64,000 nt of DNA from Anticarsia gemmatalis (Eukaryota; Arthropoda; Insecta; Lepidoptera; Erebidae), in assembly GCF_050436995.1 (NCBI RefSeq), contig NC_134767.1, forward strand, positions 8,122,001 to 8,186,000, in the 5' to 3' direction. A program made the translations under genes and the position numbers. The notes beneath the pieces are model-generated. The model did not search any database and was not told the DNA's origin. It worked only from the letters and a program-made list of their open reading frames with translations. Of the stretch, positions 12,001-25,270 are shown in pieces (positions within the stretch are counted from its first letter, which is position 1; every line of letters begins with the position of its first letter).

Positions 12001-14460
12001 AGTTAAGGATGACTTATGTCTAGAAATAATCAAAACATCGTACCTACTATATTTGGGTTATTTAATAGGGTGCTCATCATGATGACGAAGATATCGAATT
12101 TTATACGTTAAAGGTATGACACTCGATTATTATCTGTTAAAGTTTCCATTAAGTAATCTTGCTGTAATCGTCTAGTTTACCTACATTTTCAAAAATTGAT
12201 AATACTAATATTATCAATAAGTATTTTAAATTTTTAAAGTCCAGTTATTAAAATAAATATGACTGTTTTTGAAAAGTTATCCTAGTTTTGGAACTATTTT
12301 TTGATAAAAACCGGCCTAGAATTTAATTGTAGTAGTTTCTAATTATTCTGCTTTTTTAAACATAAGATATTATTTATAATTAAGATAGAATCCGATTTAT
12401 AATAAATGTGTTAGTCTACAGCAGTTTCTACTTACATCAGAAAATCCATATCCAGGAATGCTGGGTGCGATGACCTCAAACACGAAGTTGTATCCTGGAG
12501 TCTGCTTGGTCAGGAGTGGGATAGCTTCGTAGAACTCACGGACAGATCCTGGCCAGCCATGCATCAGGAGTAGAGGAACCACTTGGACGTTGTTAGGCAC
12601 CTGAAGAAGAAAGTAAAGATAAAAATCTTATTAAAATAAATTGTAGTTGAAGAGCATAATATAGCCTAGCTCAATAGACTATTCAACAAAAAAAAATATT
12701 TCATTTCGACACAGTAGTTCCTGAGATTAACGTGTCTAAACAAACAAATTCTCCTGCTTTATGTTATGAGTATAGATTAATAATGTGAGTAAATTGGTGA
12801 CAGAAATTCTTCGGTGTTTAGATTGTCCCGTCGTACACGCGATACTATTGGCTGATCCAAAATTCTATTGTCTTGAAGTTGATTCATGGTCATTTTGAGG
12901 TATTTGGAAAGTACTTACCATTTTATTCATTAACCATGCAACTTCAAACATTTCCATTTTTTTTTCTTCTTTAGTTACCTTTACAGCATAAAATTTAAGG
13001 ATATTGAGTATCAAAACTTACCTGTGGCTTAACCCTGATGAAATGAATATCCAGCCCCTGGATATTGGTCTTGTACTGAGGGAACTGGTTGAGGAAGTTC
13101 TCTCTCTCGCTGAAGTTGTACTTGTCAGCCCAGTAGCTCAGCCAGGAGTCGATCTGAGCAGTGTTGAAGCCGTACTCGAATCCGACTCCCTCGAGAGGAG
13201 GGACGAAGGGACGGTGGTTCTTCAGACGGTATTTTAGGTCTTTTATCATCTAAAACAATTAATGACTTTAAATAAGATTATGACTTTAAATAAATTATTC
13301 TTATTGTGTTGTGTGTTATTATTCGTAACATTAATTAATGATTTAAAAATCAACTTATATTAGTGCCAGTGTATAATACAAGCTTACAATTGATTAACAA
13401 AAGTTATGTACAGAAAATCCTTTCGAATCTAGACATGCACTTTTGTAATCCCGATATTTTAATTTGGGTTAAAAAAAAAACAATATTTATACGTATTTGT
13501 GCTGTTTCATAAAATAAGAAATTAGAAATTTCTCTGCAGCACGACTTTTCTTTTTTACAAAACATTGTTTCCTAGCTTGTGTATACTTGGTATATTGGTC
13601 TTGACGTCACAAAATTGATAATAAATTATTAAGTGCACTTTACACCTAAGTGTATCTATTTTAGAAGGTTACTTATCTAGTTAGGTAAGTAACAATTTTG
13701 AACAATCTGTCTCCTTGCTATGATAACTATTATTTATCATTACGATAACGTTAAGTTGGATGTCTGGTAAGTATTACGTATAGGTAATATATACAATACT
13801 AGCTGACCCGCGAAACTTCGCTTGCGTCCAAATAAGAGAGAATGGGTGAAATTTTTCCGCGTTTTTGTAACATTAATTACTGGTACTTTGCTCCTTTTGG
13901 TCGTAGCGTGATGATATATAGCCTATGTCCTTTCTCGGGTATCAAAATATCTCCATACCAAATTTCATGCAAATTGGTTCAGTAGTTTAGGCGTGATTGA
14001 GTAGCAGACAGACAGACAGAGTTACTTTCGCATTTATAATATTAGTATGGATTTGATTCGTTTTATCAACTCCTTGTGGAGACAGCCCTTAATTTATCTG
14101 AGTCAGGGAAAAATCTACCCTTTTCCTTTCAAACGCATATAAAACGTATAGGTACATATAAACGTATTAGTTTTATACATCATTCATATTATTATTCAAC
14201 GAATTTCAAATTAAATATCAGGAGTAAACCAGCAATTCAATGAAAAATAAACCTTAATAAAGTAACATTCTCCTTACCGCCTCATCAAACTTGACTTTGA
14301 ACGGCTTGATGCCCTTATCTTGCTTGGAGGCCAGGCTCTTCGGTCCCCACCACTCTTCAGGGTCAAACTGCGGGATGGTTTGTGGACAGCAGCCTTGCCA
14401 CGCGAACCAGGCCGCTACACCCGCCACGGCGACCGCTAGGAGTTTTACTAGGAAACCCAT
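9007..14460 (-). CDS. JHEH: Gene B: juvenile hormone epoxide hydrolase, canonical copy
   Basis: Seven exons give 462 aa: 14460-14278, 13249-13022, 12600-12436, 11558-11373, 10814-10652, 10029-9795, 9235-9007. Exon lengths (183, 228, 165, 186, 163, 235, 229) are identical to gene A, so A and B are tandem duplicates. Visible parts: N-terminal anchor (MGFLVKLLAVAVAG...), FDPEEWWGP, HGWP oxyanion motif, GGDWG with nucleophile Asp226 and Trp227, the GYMHLQ and RFYAE tyrosines, the AKHE acid and the DGGH histidine. All catalytic positions are present, so this is the best candidate for the active JH-hydrolysing enzyme of the window. Like gene A, the ATG follows ...CCAACAG-AAC, suggesting a 5' UTR intron acceptor. 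No TATA box is obvious directly upstream of the ATG. The last ~110 coding bases are almost identical to gene A. Confidence 0.92.
11144..11258. repeat. MITE in intron 4 of gene B
   Basis: TIR CCGGTTTCTGAGTCGCATTTAGC.. with inner arms AGCGGTAGTTTATCTATTC. A second copy lies at 25122-25270 and a fragment at 26452. Confidence 0.7.
13798..14052 (+). mobile_element. Helitron-like interspersed repeat in intron 1 of gene B
   Basis: Starts ACTAGCTGACCCGCGAAACTTCG and ends TTTATAATATTAGTATGGAT; the middle has the GATGATATATAGCCTATG block shared by the family. Confidence 0.55.
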
Positions 14461-15648
14461 GTTCTGTTGGAGAGAAGACAATTTAAGAATAATTTTATGT
14501 ATATTTGGGGCTATACTCAAAAGTGGGTGCAAACGAGCTGATTAAATAGATAGATTATGTTTGCCTTCGAGGTGATTTAACTCTGATCTAAAGCATATTT
14601 ATCCTATTGATATGGCTATGTAGTTTTTGTCGTACATAAAAAATATTTGTAAAAAACATCGAGCGGCGTTTTGTTTTTCAAGTTGGTCTGCTTATACTAT
14701 TAAGGCCAAACTATAAGAATTATGGTCACGAGGATTATGACTATTAAACCTGGCTTGAAAAATCGAATTTAATAAAATACACCGAGTGAGTTTATAAACC
14801 TGGGTTTTTTTAATAATCAAGGTGTTGATAAAACTTAGTATCGAACAAAAACAAAATATGTGACGTTTATATATGTATTACCTGACCTTAGTATCTATAT
14901 TGCATAGTTGTGTAAACAATATTATGTACATACATTTAAACAATATATTTTATAGTCTATTTTATTCTATTACACATATATCATCTCGAAACAAACAATT
15001 CATGCTACCAAGCAATAAAATGGTAGATAGTTATTTTAGTCCGGTAATCGTTCATGCGTCGTTGCGCCCCATTACACTCAGTCCCGCCTTATGCCATCAT
15101 GTTATAACATCTCTTACTTATAGAGCACTTCTGCACTATGCTTTAAAGGACCGGCTTTCACACGTTTAACTGATGTTTATTATGTACGTGCCAAACAATT
15201 TCGTGTCACAATATATCTGTAACATCCACCTTAATTGATAAATTTTTTTTATCAAAAATTCAAAAATTGGTGACCATCCATACTTCCAAGAAAAACGTAT
15301 TTAATTTTAGGTCTTCAAGAGACACTCTGAAATGTATCATTTGTTTAGATACAAATGAATACATTGCGGTGTATCTCATTGCCATTGGTTATAATTTTTA
15401 CATAAAATGTATAATCCATAGCCTTATGAAACATATACTTAATTTGATTTTATTTTAATTTGGTAGAGAAAATAGGTAAAACGTCTGTGGATTGACTAAT
15501 AACGATCATCACCCATCAACCATCTTAAAAAAACAATTGTAACTGCATTGTAGCTTATATTTTACGGTCATTCCAATTTTGAGTTATCAGTCAGCAGTTA
15601 TTTACCGGTGTACAGTGTAAAAGTGCTGTAAGAAAGCAGAAAACCTAA

Positions 15649-15872
15649 CATAATATTATAATGCAACGGGTCTTATACAATGTACACTCAGTGAAAACCA
15701 AGTGAGGGTAGGCGTCGAAACTCGCGCCGCAAGAAGACGACGCTTAGCAGCCACATCAGTCAGCTCGTGACCACGGTCGTTGTAATGCGATCGAAACGTC
15801 GGGCAGCAAATAAGGTATCCTAACCTTTAAATTTTCAATCGCGTATAAGACCCGTTGCATTATAATATTATG
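15649..15872. repeat. Foldback element, 224 bp
   Basis: Perfect TIR of about 30 bp, CATAATATTATAATGCAACG onward, inverted at the right end. The interior is CpG-rich (GGTCACGAGCTGAC reversed). No gene nearby. Confidence 0.7.
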
Positions 15873-16499
15873 TGTACTAGTCGCGAGAGTTTAAAAACAT
15901 TAAAACCTAACATTCTAATACTTGCTAATAGCAGCACGTAAGCGAGTGGTCGCTGCAGTTACTACCGGTAACTGAGGAAAAACTGAGACAGACATCTTCC
16001 TAGTTAAGTAATTAGTAGGGAATATATTACATAAGAATTGGTTGAAATAAAATAACCTATTAATATACCACTGCTGGGCAAGGGTCTCCTCCCGGAATGA
16101 GGGAGGGGTTAGGTCCCGAGTCCACCACGCCCTGGTGAAGTGCGGGTTGGAGACTTTGAATACAATTATTTGATTTTTTTTAAAGCATTTTAAACGTAAA
16201 TATATAAAAAAACGTACCAAATATACAGCCAATATATCCATTAGAGAATTTAAAATAAGAATTTTCACTTTAATCGAACGTCAACTTCAGAATAACAAAT
16301 AGAAAATTCTACCTACACGTTTCGTCTCTTTCATATCGCTTCTGCGAGAAAGAGAAAACGCTATTACTTGTAGTAGATAAATACCAATTCTGGCCTTTGA
16401 CCGGCTATTAACAAACAACGACTTATTGAATATTAAAGTTGAATAACATTTGAAATTGAATAACTTTTGTGTAAACGAACATAACATAATAATGTGGGT

Positions 16500-16660
16500 A
16501 GGTCCCCGACTAGGTGGTCCGGCGACTTATTAAGTCATGGGAAGCCGGTGTAAGCCGGCAGCGCGAGATCGGATGTTGTGGACAACTTTGGAGGAATATG
16601 CCCAGCAGTGGACGTCTACAGGCTGGTTTGACAATGATAATGATGATCATGTTGATGATT
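16500..16660 (+). mobile_element. 3' end of a non-LTR retrotransposon
   Basis: Ends with ...TATGCCCAGCAGTGGACGTCTACAGGCTGG... followed by a GAT-rich microsatellite tail, the usual 3' end of insect LINEs of this type. A shorter one ends at 8930-8950 (GGCTGATGATGATGAC). Confidence 0.55.
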
Positions 16661-17124
16661 ATATTGAGACGAACATAACCAATTATAAATTAGTGACTAA
16701 ATGATGCTCATTTGGTAGACTTATATATGGTCCATTATATTCAATAAAATTTGAATTTCTATTAAAAGAAATACAGTTATGTCATGAAATAAGAAATAAT
16801 AATAGAAGTTAAGTTATCTAAAATAGAGACTAAATCACCAGAACAATGAAGCTATGAAAGAATCTATTATAATATATTCATAGACCATCAATATAGAAAA
16901 GTATAACCACTAAGATAATGTGATATTTTTTAAAGTTGAAGATTTCGTGAACGTGGGAATTTTTAAAGTTGCATAAGGTTTCTGTCAATGCGGTCTATAA
17001 TTCATACTGAACGTCAGTGCGTCATACGATACCAAGTCTCAACAAAAACCGTTTGATATAATCGGTGATATCCTTCGAAAGGTCAAGAGTGAGCGACTGG
17101 TGACCTTGACAGCACCTCTCTTAA

Positions 17125-17335
17125 TCTAAACCCAGTTAACTGCCACGATAACACGATACCCCTGGATAAGACCGACTTGTCAGATATTCGAGCTTCTCAA
17201 ATATTTTTGAAAGTAACAGCCGTGATCCACAATTTAATGTGCCTTCCAAAACACGGAGAACCTCGATAGGAACAAACTGGTTACTCATCCGCTAACCAAC
17301 CGTGGCAAGCACACTTAACCTGGCATACAAAACTC
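17125..17335 (+). repeat. Dispersed repeat, also at 43550-43770
   Basis: Both contain CACGATACCC, GACAGCCG(T/G)GA(T/C)CCACAATT and GTGCCTTCC(A/G)AAACACGGAG. Unclassified element fragment. Confidence 0.55.
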
Positions 17336-17788
17336 TTTACTAAGTTGTTGGAATATAACAAATGAAACTATATGTATGTCTTATAACCACGGTTCTTAGG
17401 TAGATAACTAAAAGGCCGGTTCAAAGATCAGTCATGTTTACTATTAGTAACTAGGTAGAGGTATACTGATTATAACTATGTACAGTTGAAAGCATAAATA
17501 TGTATACACCGTCACATTTTTAGTAGCAATTATTGAAGTCCAGCAATAAGCCATGACTTTGTCCGCGTGAATGTTAGTTTAAATTTTCCCTCTTATAAGT
17601 AATAGCGTGATGCTCTATAGCCTTTCTCAATTAATTATTTACGACAAAAATATTTTTCTAATTTGAGCCAGTAGTTCCTGAGATTATAGAGTCAAAAAAC
17701 AAACTTTTTAGTTTTATATTTATTTGTAAGTATAGAAAATGTATAACTAGATAATGCTGAAATAACTACTGCATATTAATCTATACTA

Positions 17789-18226
17789 ATACTAGCTGAC
17801 CCGGCAAACATTGTTTTGCCATAAAAATTAAATAAAAAAAACATTGTCCAGCGGACAAAATTGTGAATCTAAACCATTCTCAGATCCCCTTGAACACACA
17901 CAAAAAATTTCATCAAAATCGGTCCAGTCGTTTAAGAGAAGTTCAGTGACATACACATTTACAGAAGAATTTTATATATAAAGATTATAAAGCTGAAGAG
18001 TTTGTTTGTCTGATTGTTTGTTTGATGTCAGGATCTACTGGTCCGATTTGAAAAATTCTTTCAGTGTTAGATAGCCCATTTATCGAGGAAGGCTATAGGC
18101 TTATATATCATCACGCTACGACCAATGGGAGCAGAGTACCAGTAAAAAATGTTACAAAAACGGGGAAAAATTTCACCCATTCTCTCTAATGTGACGCAAG
18201 CGATGTTGCGCGGGTCGGCTAGTTTT
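17789..18226. mobile_element. Two interspersed repeats in head-to-tail inverted contact
   Basis: 17789-17982 (+) is the CTAGCTGACCCGGCAAACATTG...ATCGGTCCAGTCGTTTAAG type, also at 27022-27215 (+) and as a diverged copy at 28347-28512 (+). It abuts a reversed Helitron-like copy at 17985-18226 ending CGCGGGTCGGCTAG. Confidence 0.55.
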
Positions 18227-18984
18227 ACAATAACTGCGTATTATTTGTTGATCGAAACAAAAAAATAAACTGTTATTGCATACAAAAATATGATTGAAAA
18301 TGTCACAGTGTGTACATATGTCTGCTCGCGACTGTACTTATTATAAACTTGTTCTGTTATTACGTGGCTATCGTTGTTTTTATAGTAGACTAAGGTCCAA
18401 GGTTCGCAAAAATGTTGAATAATATACGTAAGTAGTAGGTACACATATAGGTATTTCAAGATAAATGCATTAAGTCTTATCGATACTTGTTGTAATCGAT
18501 GTTAACATATAAACGAATGTTATTGTACAACTGGACTCAAGGCCTAACCCCTCCCTTATTATGAGAGGAGATCTTTACCTAGCAGTGGGACGTTAATGGG
18601 TTATTATTTTTTGTACCATTATAAGCCTGTAATAGCTAAAGGTTATCTATATAACAATGGATCGCCAAATGTGTTGCCAAGAGCAAAACTCAAGAACGGT
18701 TCAAGCAATGTGACTTTTTGTTTTTGGGAAATTGTCTTAAATGCACTGGAAAAGTTTTGATGGAGAGAAAAATACAAAAAAATATACAACGAAAGGTAGG
18801 GAAGGTTGATATGTTATGTTCAATAGTAGCGTTCTTTGGGCTTTGCTTACTCCAATGAAAAATTAGCATGATCTTACGTATTTATTTATTTATTTTAAAC
18901 TTCATATAGGTACATGTGTATTCATTATCTACCAGTCTACCTTAGGGTGATGGATGTACCTTATATTTGTACATAAATAAAAAT

Positions 18985-19294
18985 AAATTTAACCCATTAC
19001 TGTCCCACTGCTGGGCAAGGGTCTCCTCACGTAATAAGGGAGGGGTTAGGCCTTCAGTCCACCACGCTGGCCAAGTGCGGGTTGGGGACTTTGCATGCCC
19101 TCAATAAATGTATTAAACAAATTTTAGGCATGCAAGATTTCCTCACGATGTTTTCCTTCACCTTTGGAGCATGTGATAATTATTTCTAATACACACATAA
19201 CTTCGAAAAGTCATTGGTGTGTTGCCTCGGGTTCGAACCTGCGACCACTTGCGTGGGAGGTGCCAACTTATACCACTCGGCTATCACCGCTCAC
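18985..19294 (-). mobile_element. tRNA-derived SINE, full-length copy (family 2)
   Basis: Reverse-orientation copy, from the GGGACAG...ATGGGTT tail at 18985 to the tRNA-like head at 19294. A short internal AT insert is present near 19105. Confidence 0.8.
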
Positions 19295-19601
19295 ATAATA
19301 TTTATATATTGTATTAATATCCAAAAGATTGTAGTAGGCAATAATAAACCTGTGGCCAGACGAGTTCATATGTTAACTGATATGACATCATGTAACTCAA
19401 GTCGTCGCATGAAGGTGAGGTGACAATGACAGTCGTGTTATAAATGTAAGATAGTTTGTGCACGTGACTTTGTCCGTTAAGACGTTCAGCGTATTTGAAG
19501 ACTAATCATAGACTAATGTAACAAACAACTAAAGGAAATAATATAGCCTATGACTCTTCAAATAAGCTGTATAATTGATATGGCATTACAAAGTAGTTAT
19601 A

Positions 19602-21204
19602 CAGGGTGTCCCAAAACTCAACGATATTCCGAGACAGGATGAAAGGCCAAGTCATACCGGCTATAGGAAAAATAAAAAAAAAATCCATATCACTTAGTTC
19701 AGCAATAATAGACACTTTTCAAAAAAGTTGAAAATCCACACCCTTGGTCGCATTTTCAAGTCCTGTGATCACCAATGTCACAATATCGCTGTGTTTTTTT
19801 TGAATTTCGTGATCTTAATTAAATATGCTATTAATCGTATAACAAATTAATGCACAAAACATTGTTAATTTAATAAAAAAAGTTAAGTTTTAGTGAGTCA
19901 TCTTTCTCAAAAATATCGTTAGTCAACTTTGACGCCTCATACTGAAAAGAAAATGTACTACACTACCCTTGGCAAGTTATTTCAAAAGTTGGCGCATTTA
20001 ATCAAGATTTCAAAATAGTATAACACTTGCCACTTTTCTTGCCATTAAAAATGATATTTTTATTTGAACGAAGAGTATCCTCGCAAATGGATCGGACGCA
20101 GTGGTACAATTTTATGGCTTCCTTGTTCTCCCGATCTTAATCCAGTAGATATTTTTTTACTGGGAATGCTAAAAAGAAAAAGTTTATTCGAAATCAATAC
20201 AAAATCTATCATAACTTAGCCAGAAAATCGACACATTGTCAGAGGAAATAAATGCAAGGAATTTTGATTGACCGGTGCAAAGGTCTTTTGTAAGGCGTTG
20301 CAGAGCCTGAATTCATGCTACAGGAATACAATTCGGAATTATTTTAGTATAATGAGAATAATTAAATAAGATCGATGGTTCGTTCATTGTTTTTTTTTAA
20401 TTATTATAACCTATTATGTTTATTACATTAAATATTTGTTATGGACTGACTCAATTACATCTTTACTAAAAATAATCGCTTTCTTCTGGCACGAATACAG
20501 GCTTTGCAACGACGTACAAAAGATTTTTTCACCAGTCAAGCAAAATTCCTTGCATTTATTTCCTCTGACGCTGTGTCAATTTTCTCGCGAAGTTCTGATA
20601 GATTTTGTATTGATTTTGAATAGACTTTTTCTTTTATGCATTCCCAGTAAAAAATATCTACTAGATTTAGATCGGGGGAACGAGGATGCCATAAAATTGT
20701 ACCTATGCCTCCGATCCATTTGCGAGGATACTCTTCGTTTAAATAAAAATAACATTTTTAATGGCAAGAAAAGTGGCAAGTGTTATACTATTTTGAAATC
20801 TTGATTAAATGCGCCAACTTTTGAAATAACTTGTCAAGGGTAGTGTAGTACATTTTCTTTTCAGTATGAAGCGTCAAAGTTGACTAACGATATTTTTGAG
20901 AAAGATGACTCACTAAAACTTAACTTTTTTTATTAAATTAACAATGTTTTGTGTATTAATTTGTTATACGATTAATAGCATATTTAATTAAGATCACGAA
21001 ATTCAAAAAAAACACAGCGATATTGTGACATTGGTGATCACAGGACTTGAAAATGCGACCAAGAGTGTGGATTTTCAACTTTTTTGAAAAGTGTCTATTA
21101 TTGCTGAACTAACTGATATGGAATTTTTTTTTATTTTTCCTATAGCCGGTATGACTTGGCCTTTCATCTTGTCTCGGATTATCGTTGAGTTTTGGGACAC
21201 CCTG
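19602..21204. mobile_element. Mariner-like foldback (palindromic) element
   Basis: 1603 bp starting CAGGGTGTCCCAAAACT and ending with its inverse, flanked by TA on both sides (19600-19601 and 21205-21206) as in Tc1/mariner insertions. The two arms, about 715 bp each (about 19602-20320 and 20490-21204), are inverted copies of the 3' half of a transposase gene. The left arm on + encodes a degraded ...RKWIGRSG...SPDLNPVD-FLLGMLK segment, the hallmark end of a mariner-type DDE transposase. The right arm encodes the same on the minus strand. No complete transposase remains. The centre (about 20320-20490) is unique. Confidence 0.8.
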
Positions 21205-23837
21205 TACATATAAATACCGAACGATACTCTAGTACTGCTCTTTCCTACTGGTGTCTGGTATCGTAGACTAGGAGACTAACTACAAATTGGATTGTGTGAC
21301 TCAAATCTTCAGTTATCTTTATAAATGTCATAGAAATTGGTTGGTCGTTAGTTCGATTCCCACATACAACAAAAAAAAAATGCTACAGAAATTCTGATTC
21401 GAGCAGCACTTTGTCTAAATTGTTTTAAGGAGAAAAGTCTCTGTGACAAAGAAAAAACGGTTAAAAAAGTTAAAAGCAATTATTCTCGGTCATAAAACTT
21501 CTATAATTTATAAAATATTCGCATTAATAATGTGTTAAGTGACAACAACGAATGTACATATATTTCGTAACACAATACAAGGTCACGAGTGACAATTAAA
21601 CGTGGTGAGTTCAAGTCCAAGGATTCATTAATTAATAGCAATTCTGAGGTAATTAATGGCATATGTAATTGGTTGGAATTATCGAAGATTGAGATTGTTT
21701 TTTCATTGTTATTAGTTTTCTATTTTAAGTCCCCAACCTACACTTGGCTAGCGCGGTGGAAGCGTAAACCCTCCCTCGTTAGTGATCCTCGCCGAATGTC
21801 ACGGCTTAAAAAAAAAGATGAATGAGTAACAGCTCCTCAAATGCCTGTTTGACGTTATGGATGCTTCCAATGCTGTATTAAAAATGATAATAAGATGTTC
21901 TAACAGTAAAGGAACCATAACAGTTCTAAAAAAAATCTTGAAGTAATGCAAAATCTACAGCCATCACTTGGTTTTGAAAACTTGAGGCTAATCCCTTGTC
22001 TCATTCCGGGAGTTGACTATTTGTATTGTATATCTTACTTAAACCGGCTTGTTTTATTATAATATTATAATAACCAGACTTGCGAGTTCCAAAAACAACA
22101 GAATCTGTCGTCTATTTATTAAATTTTTTTGTTGAATTTTAAAATAATAATAGTTTTTGTATCAAAGTCTGATTTCATTTCATATTAAAAGACCCCTTGT
22201 CTGTATTAAACAATCATAAGATCTTGTCACATTTCTAAAAGGATTATTTTTAACACTTATTTTGTTAATTTAACTGAATTTTGTGGCTGAGTTATGTGAG
22301 TCCGAACTCTCTCTCTTTATTTTCCATGCCATGAATCCCGTATGATATTGGGGTCAGTATTTCTAATGTGTTTTCTCCACTTCGCGTAATTCTGGACATC
22401 TCATCTTTTTTGTTTTGTAGGTGTCCGTAGAAACATAAATATTGATAACCAGTAATGTTAAGAAAATATATAATACAAGTGTTTTCACATAGTATTACAC
22501 TTATCTTGAGTTTTTATAGGTGTTTAAAAATAAATCGTTATCTTCCCTTTGCGTTGTATAACAGTGATTGTTATTGTAGTAAGTACATTGTTATATACAT
22601 AAAAGTTATGTATACATATTATAATTAATCAGTTAAAATATGTACATCTTTTGTTAACTTGATATAGTAGTAAATCAAATCACGCCTGTTAGCCATGAGG
22701 ATAGGCAGGTACCAAATAAATTCAAACACCAGCTTCTTTTAAGGTCAATTTGGGCATCTTTGAATCATTTGGGTAACATTGACAGTGGAAATTTGAACTA
22801 GTTTCGATTATTTTTTCATATGAAACCAACACAATTGATAAAGGTTTATCTTGGTTTTGCAAACTTTTGACTTCAACAGGTTGACTGTACTTTATTTTCA
22901 TTCATACATGCTTACCGGTTACGAGTACCTAATACGCATTTGACTTTACGAAAATCATATAAGTACTTAATTTTGACTACCTGGTACCTAGAGGTGATTT
23001 CGTCTGTAAATCGTCTGATAATCTTACTTATTTATACGTGATAGGTATCATTATCAACATAACTACCTATTAATTAACATAGCATCCTATTATTATCTTT
23101 TTTTTTTCGATTATAAGCATGTTTTGTGTTACTATTTTCCTTATTATTGTAATAAGAGTGTGATATTTTTTTTATTTCAATGATAAAAAATATTACTACG
23201 AAAGACCGACTTTTCTAGAAATAAGTAGGTAATTCTATTAAAGAAAAGTGTTTTTAATATCAATACAGTTTTTAAATAAATAAATATTATCATAAGCCGG
23301 CCTTTTGAGAAATAACTTTACTGTAGAATCTACAAGGAATTCGCAATGTCTCGAATAAACTTATCTCACTATGGAATAATTGATCGCAGTATAAAATGAT
23401 ACCAAACTTTTGCATTTATAACATAACAGCATCTTTACCAAACAAACTGAAAAATACCGCACATTTTTACTTCAAAAACACTTCAAAATCAACAACTGAA
23501 CACAAAACTATACATCTTTTCAACAAAATGTACTAGAATATATACAAAAAAGGTTTAAAAGATGTAAATAGAATGTATAAATCAACTCACGTGACTGTCC
23601 GGCCGCGGCGACCGCTTGACTGACTCAGTGTTATGTTTGCACAGAGTATTACTGTATATGATTATGTATACGCATTATCAAATAGCCGGTAGATAAGTGG
23701 GTTGCCAAGGCAGAGTTGTTTTTGAAGAAAAAGTATGGAAAATGTAAAATAGTAAATATAGTCTGTGGCGCAGTCGATAGATGATTCGACTGCTAACCAC
23801 AAGGTTTTGGGTTTGATCCAGATCGCTTCTGCCTTTT

Positions 23838-24060
23838 TTAGGGTTCCGTACCCAAAGGGTAAAACGGGACTTTAATACTAAGCCTCCACTGTCTGTCTAT
23901 CTCCAGGCTGTATTTCATAATCCGTGATAGCAAGGAAGCTGAGATTTCTCACAATTATTGATGTATTTCTGTTGCCGCTATACAACAAATACAAAAAATT
24001 GTAACAAATATATTATTAAGGGGGCCCCCATACAACAAACGTGATTTTTTCTTATTTTTT
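23838..24060 (+). repeat. Common lepidopteran repeat, also at 32751-32945
   Basis: AGGGTTCCGTACCCAAAGGG ... CAGGCTGTATTTCATAA ... CATACAACAAACGTGAT. The second copy is in intron 6 of gene C. Confidence 0.55.
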
Positions 24061-24340
24061 GCTCGATATTAAAAACGGTATGTAAGAGGTAGACGCTTCA
24101 AATTTTCACAGACGTGTATTACGTGTACGTATTTTTCTTGAACAAAAAAAAACAATCGAATTTAGGAACTAATAACTTGAAAGTTTTACAATACGCTATT
24201 TTTATGAATAAAATCAACATAAAACAAGTTCACTATTCCGTAGTTTATCTTTGAAGTTGAATGACCTGTCAAGGCAGTACCGTGAGTGAGAGTAACTGCA
24301 GTTAGTTAACTGCACTTTGAGAAAGTAAGCTCACCTTTAC

Positions 24341-24517
24341 CTCGATTCTCTACTACTATCGACTACCGACAACCGGCTAGCTATCGAAATTTTGACATTT
24401 AGAATGTACTGTCAAAATATTTCCTACGACACCCGCCAGAGGCGCTGATCAGATTTTCATACAAAATTTCCCGATGACAGGTCGGTTGTCGGTAGTCGAT
24501 AGTAGTAGAGAATCGAG
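24341..24517. repeat. MITE family CTCGATTCTCTAC, copy 1
   Basis: TIR CTCGATTCTCTACTACTATC / GATAGTAGTAGAGAATCGAG with inner GACTACCGACAACCGG arms. Other copies: about 40805-40973 (intron 6 of gene D), 45014-45160, 50205-50381 and 50460-50595 (both intron 2 of gene E), and a fragment near 54230-54330. Confidence 0.75.
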
Positions 24518-25121
24518 CTACTTATCACTTGTTATATACCTAACACATTCTTATGATTTGTTGACTCTGCATCTGTCAGCTTTAAAACGTTCATTAATAA
24601 ATTTAGATTTTAATTTATTAGTCTTAGTAGAACAACGGTATTTAAAGAAGCGAGAATCTTTGGTAAGTCTAAAAGGTGTATCGATCGAATAATAATCACT
24701 CAAAAGATCTGCGTTTCATTTTTGTCCTATAATGTTTTAAATAATATACTTTGTTCTCTCGTAATTTGTAAAATGATATCGTCACTATGTATGTCGTCAC
24801 ATGATTTAATTAACATTGAAAGGTTTACGTGAGTTACTTACGAACTAACAGTTATGTAAGTACAACCTAATGATAAATTATAATATATGTTTTTTTTATA
24901 TTCTTTTACGGACTTCATACAGTCAGGGTCAACATTCTCCATCTTGTATTAATATAAATATAGCTTAATTAAAAAAAGAACCTTAATAATCTTTGATACT
25001 ATTGACTACATTCTGTTAACTAAATAAGCGCCTACTAAGATTAAATAGCAAAGTAACATACACAGTTTAAAATTAAATATCAGATTTGAAGGCGCATGCA
25101 ATACGCATACACCACTTACTC

Positions 25122-25270
25122 CCGGTTTCTGAAGTACATTAATTAGCGGTAGTTTATCTATTCAATACCGTTTAATCCCATATAAAAAACATCTATTCAA
25201 TAGCGTTTTTTTACATGAGTTTTGACACTATTGAATAGATAAACTACCGCTAAATGTACTTGGAAACCGG
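25122..25270. repeat. MITE, same family as 11144-11258
   Basis: Ends CCGGTTTCTGAAGTACATTA / TAAATGTACTTGGAAACCGG, with the TAGCGGTAGTTTATCTATTC arms inverted. Confidence 0.7.

Noticed and set aside
13004..13237. Plus-strand frames opposite exon 2 of A, B and G
   Set aside because: Mirror frames of conserved coding exons; the minus (A, B) or plus (G) exon explains the conservation.
14873..15458. Two open frames of 98 and 63 codons
   Set aside because: AT-rich random frames without conserved motifs, splice partners or neighbours.
20436..20804. 122-codon open frame on the plus strand
   Set aside because: It is antisense to the transposase remnant in the right arm of the mariner palindrome.
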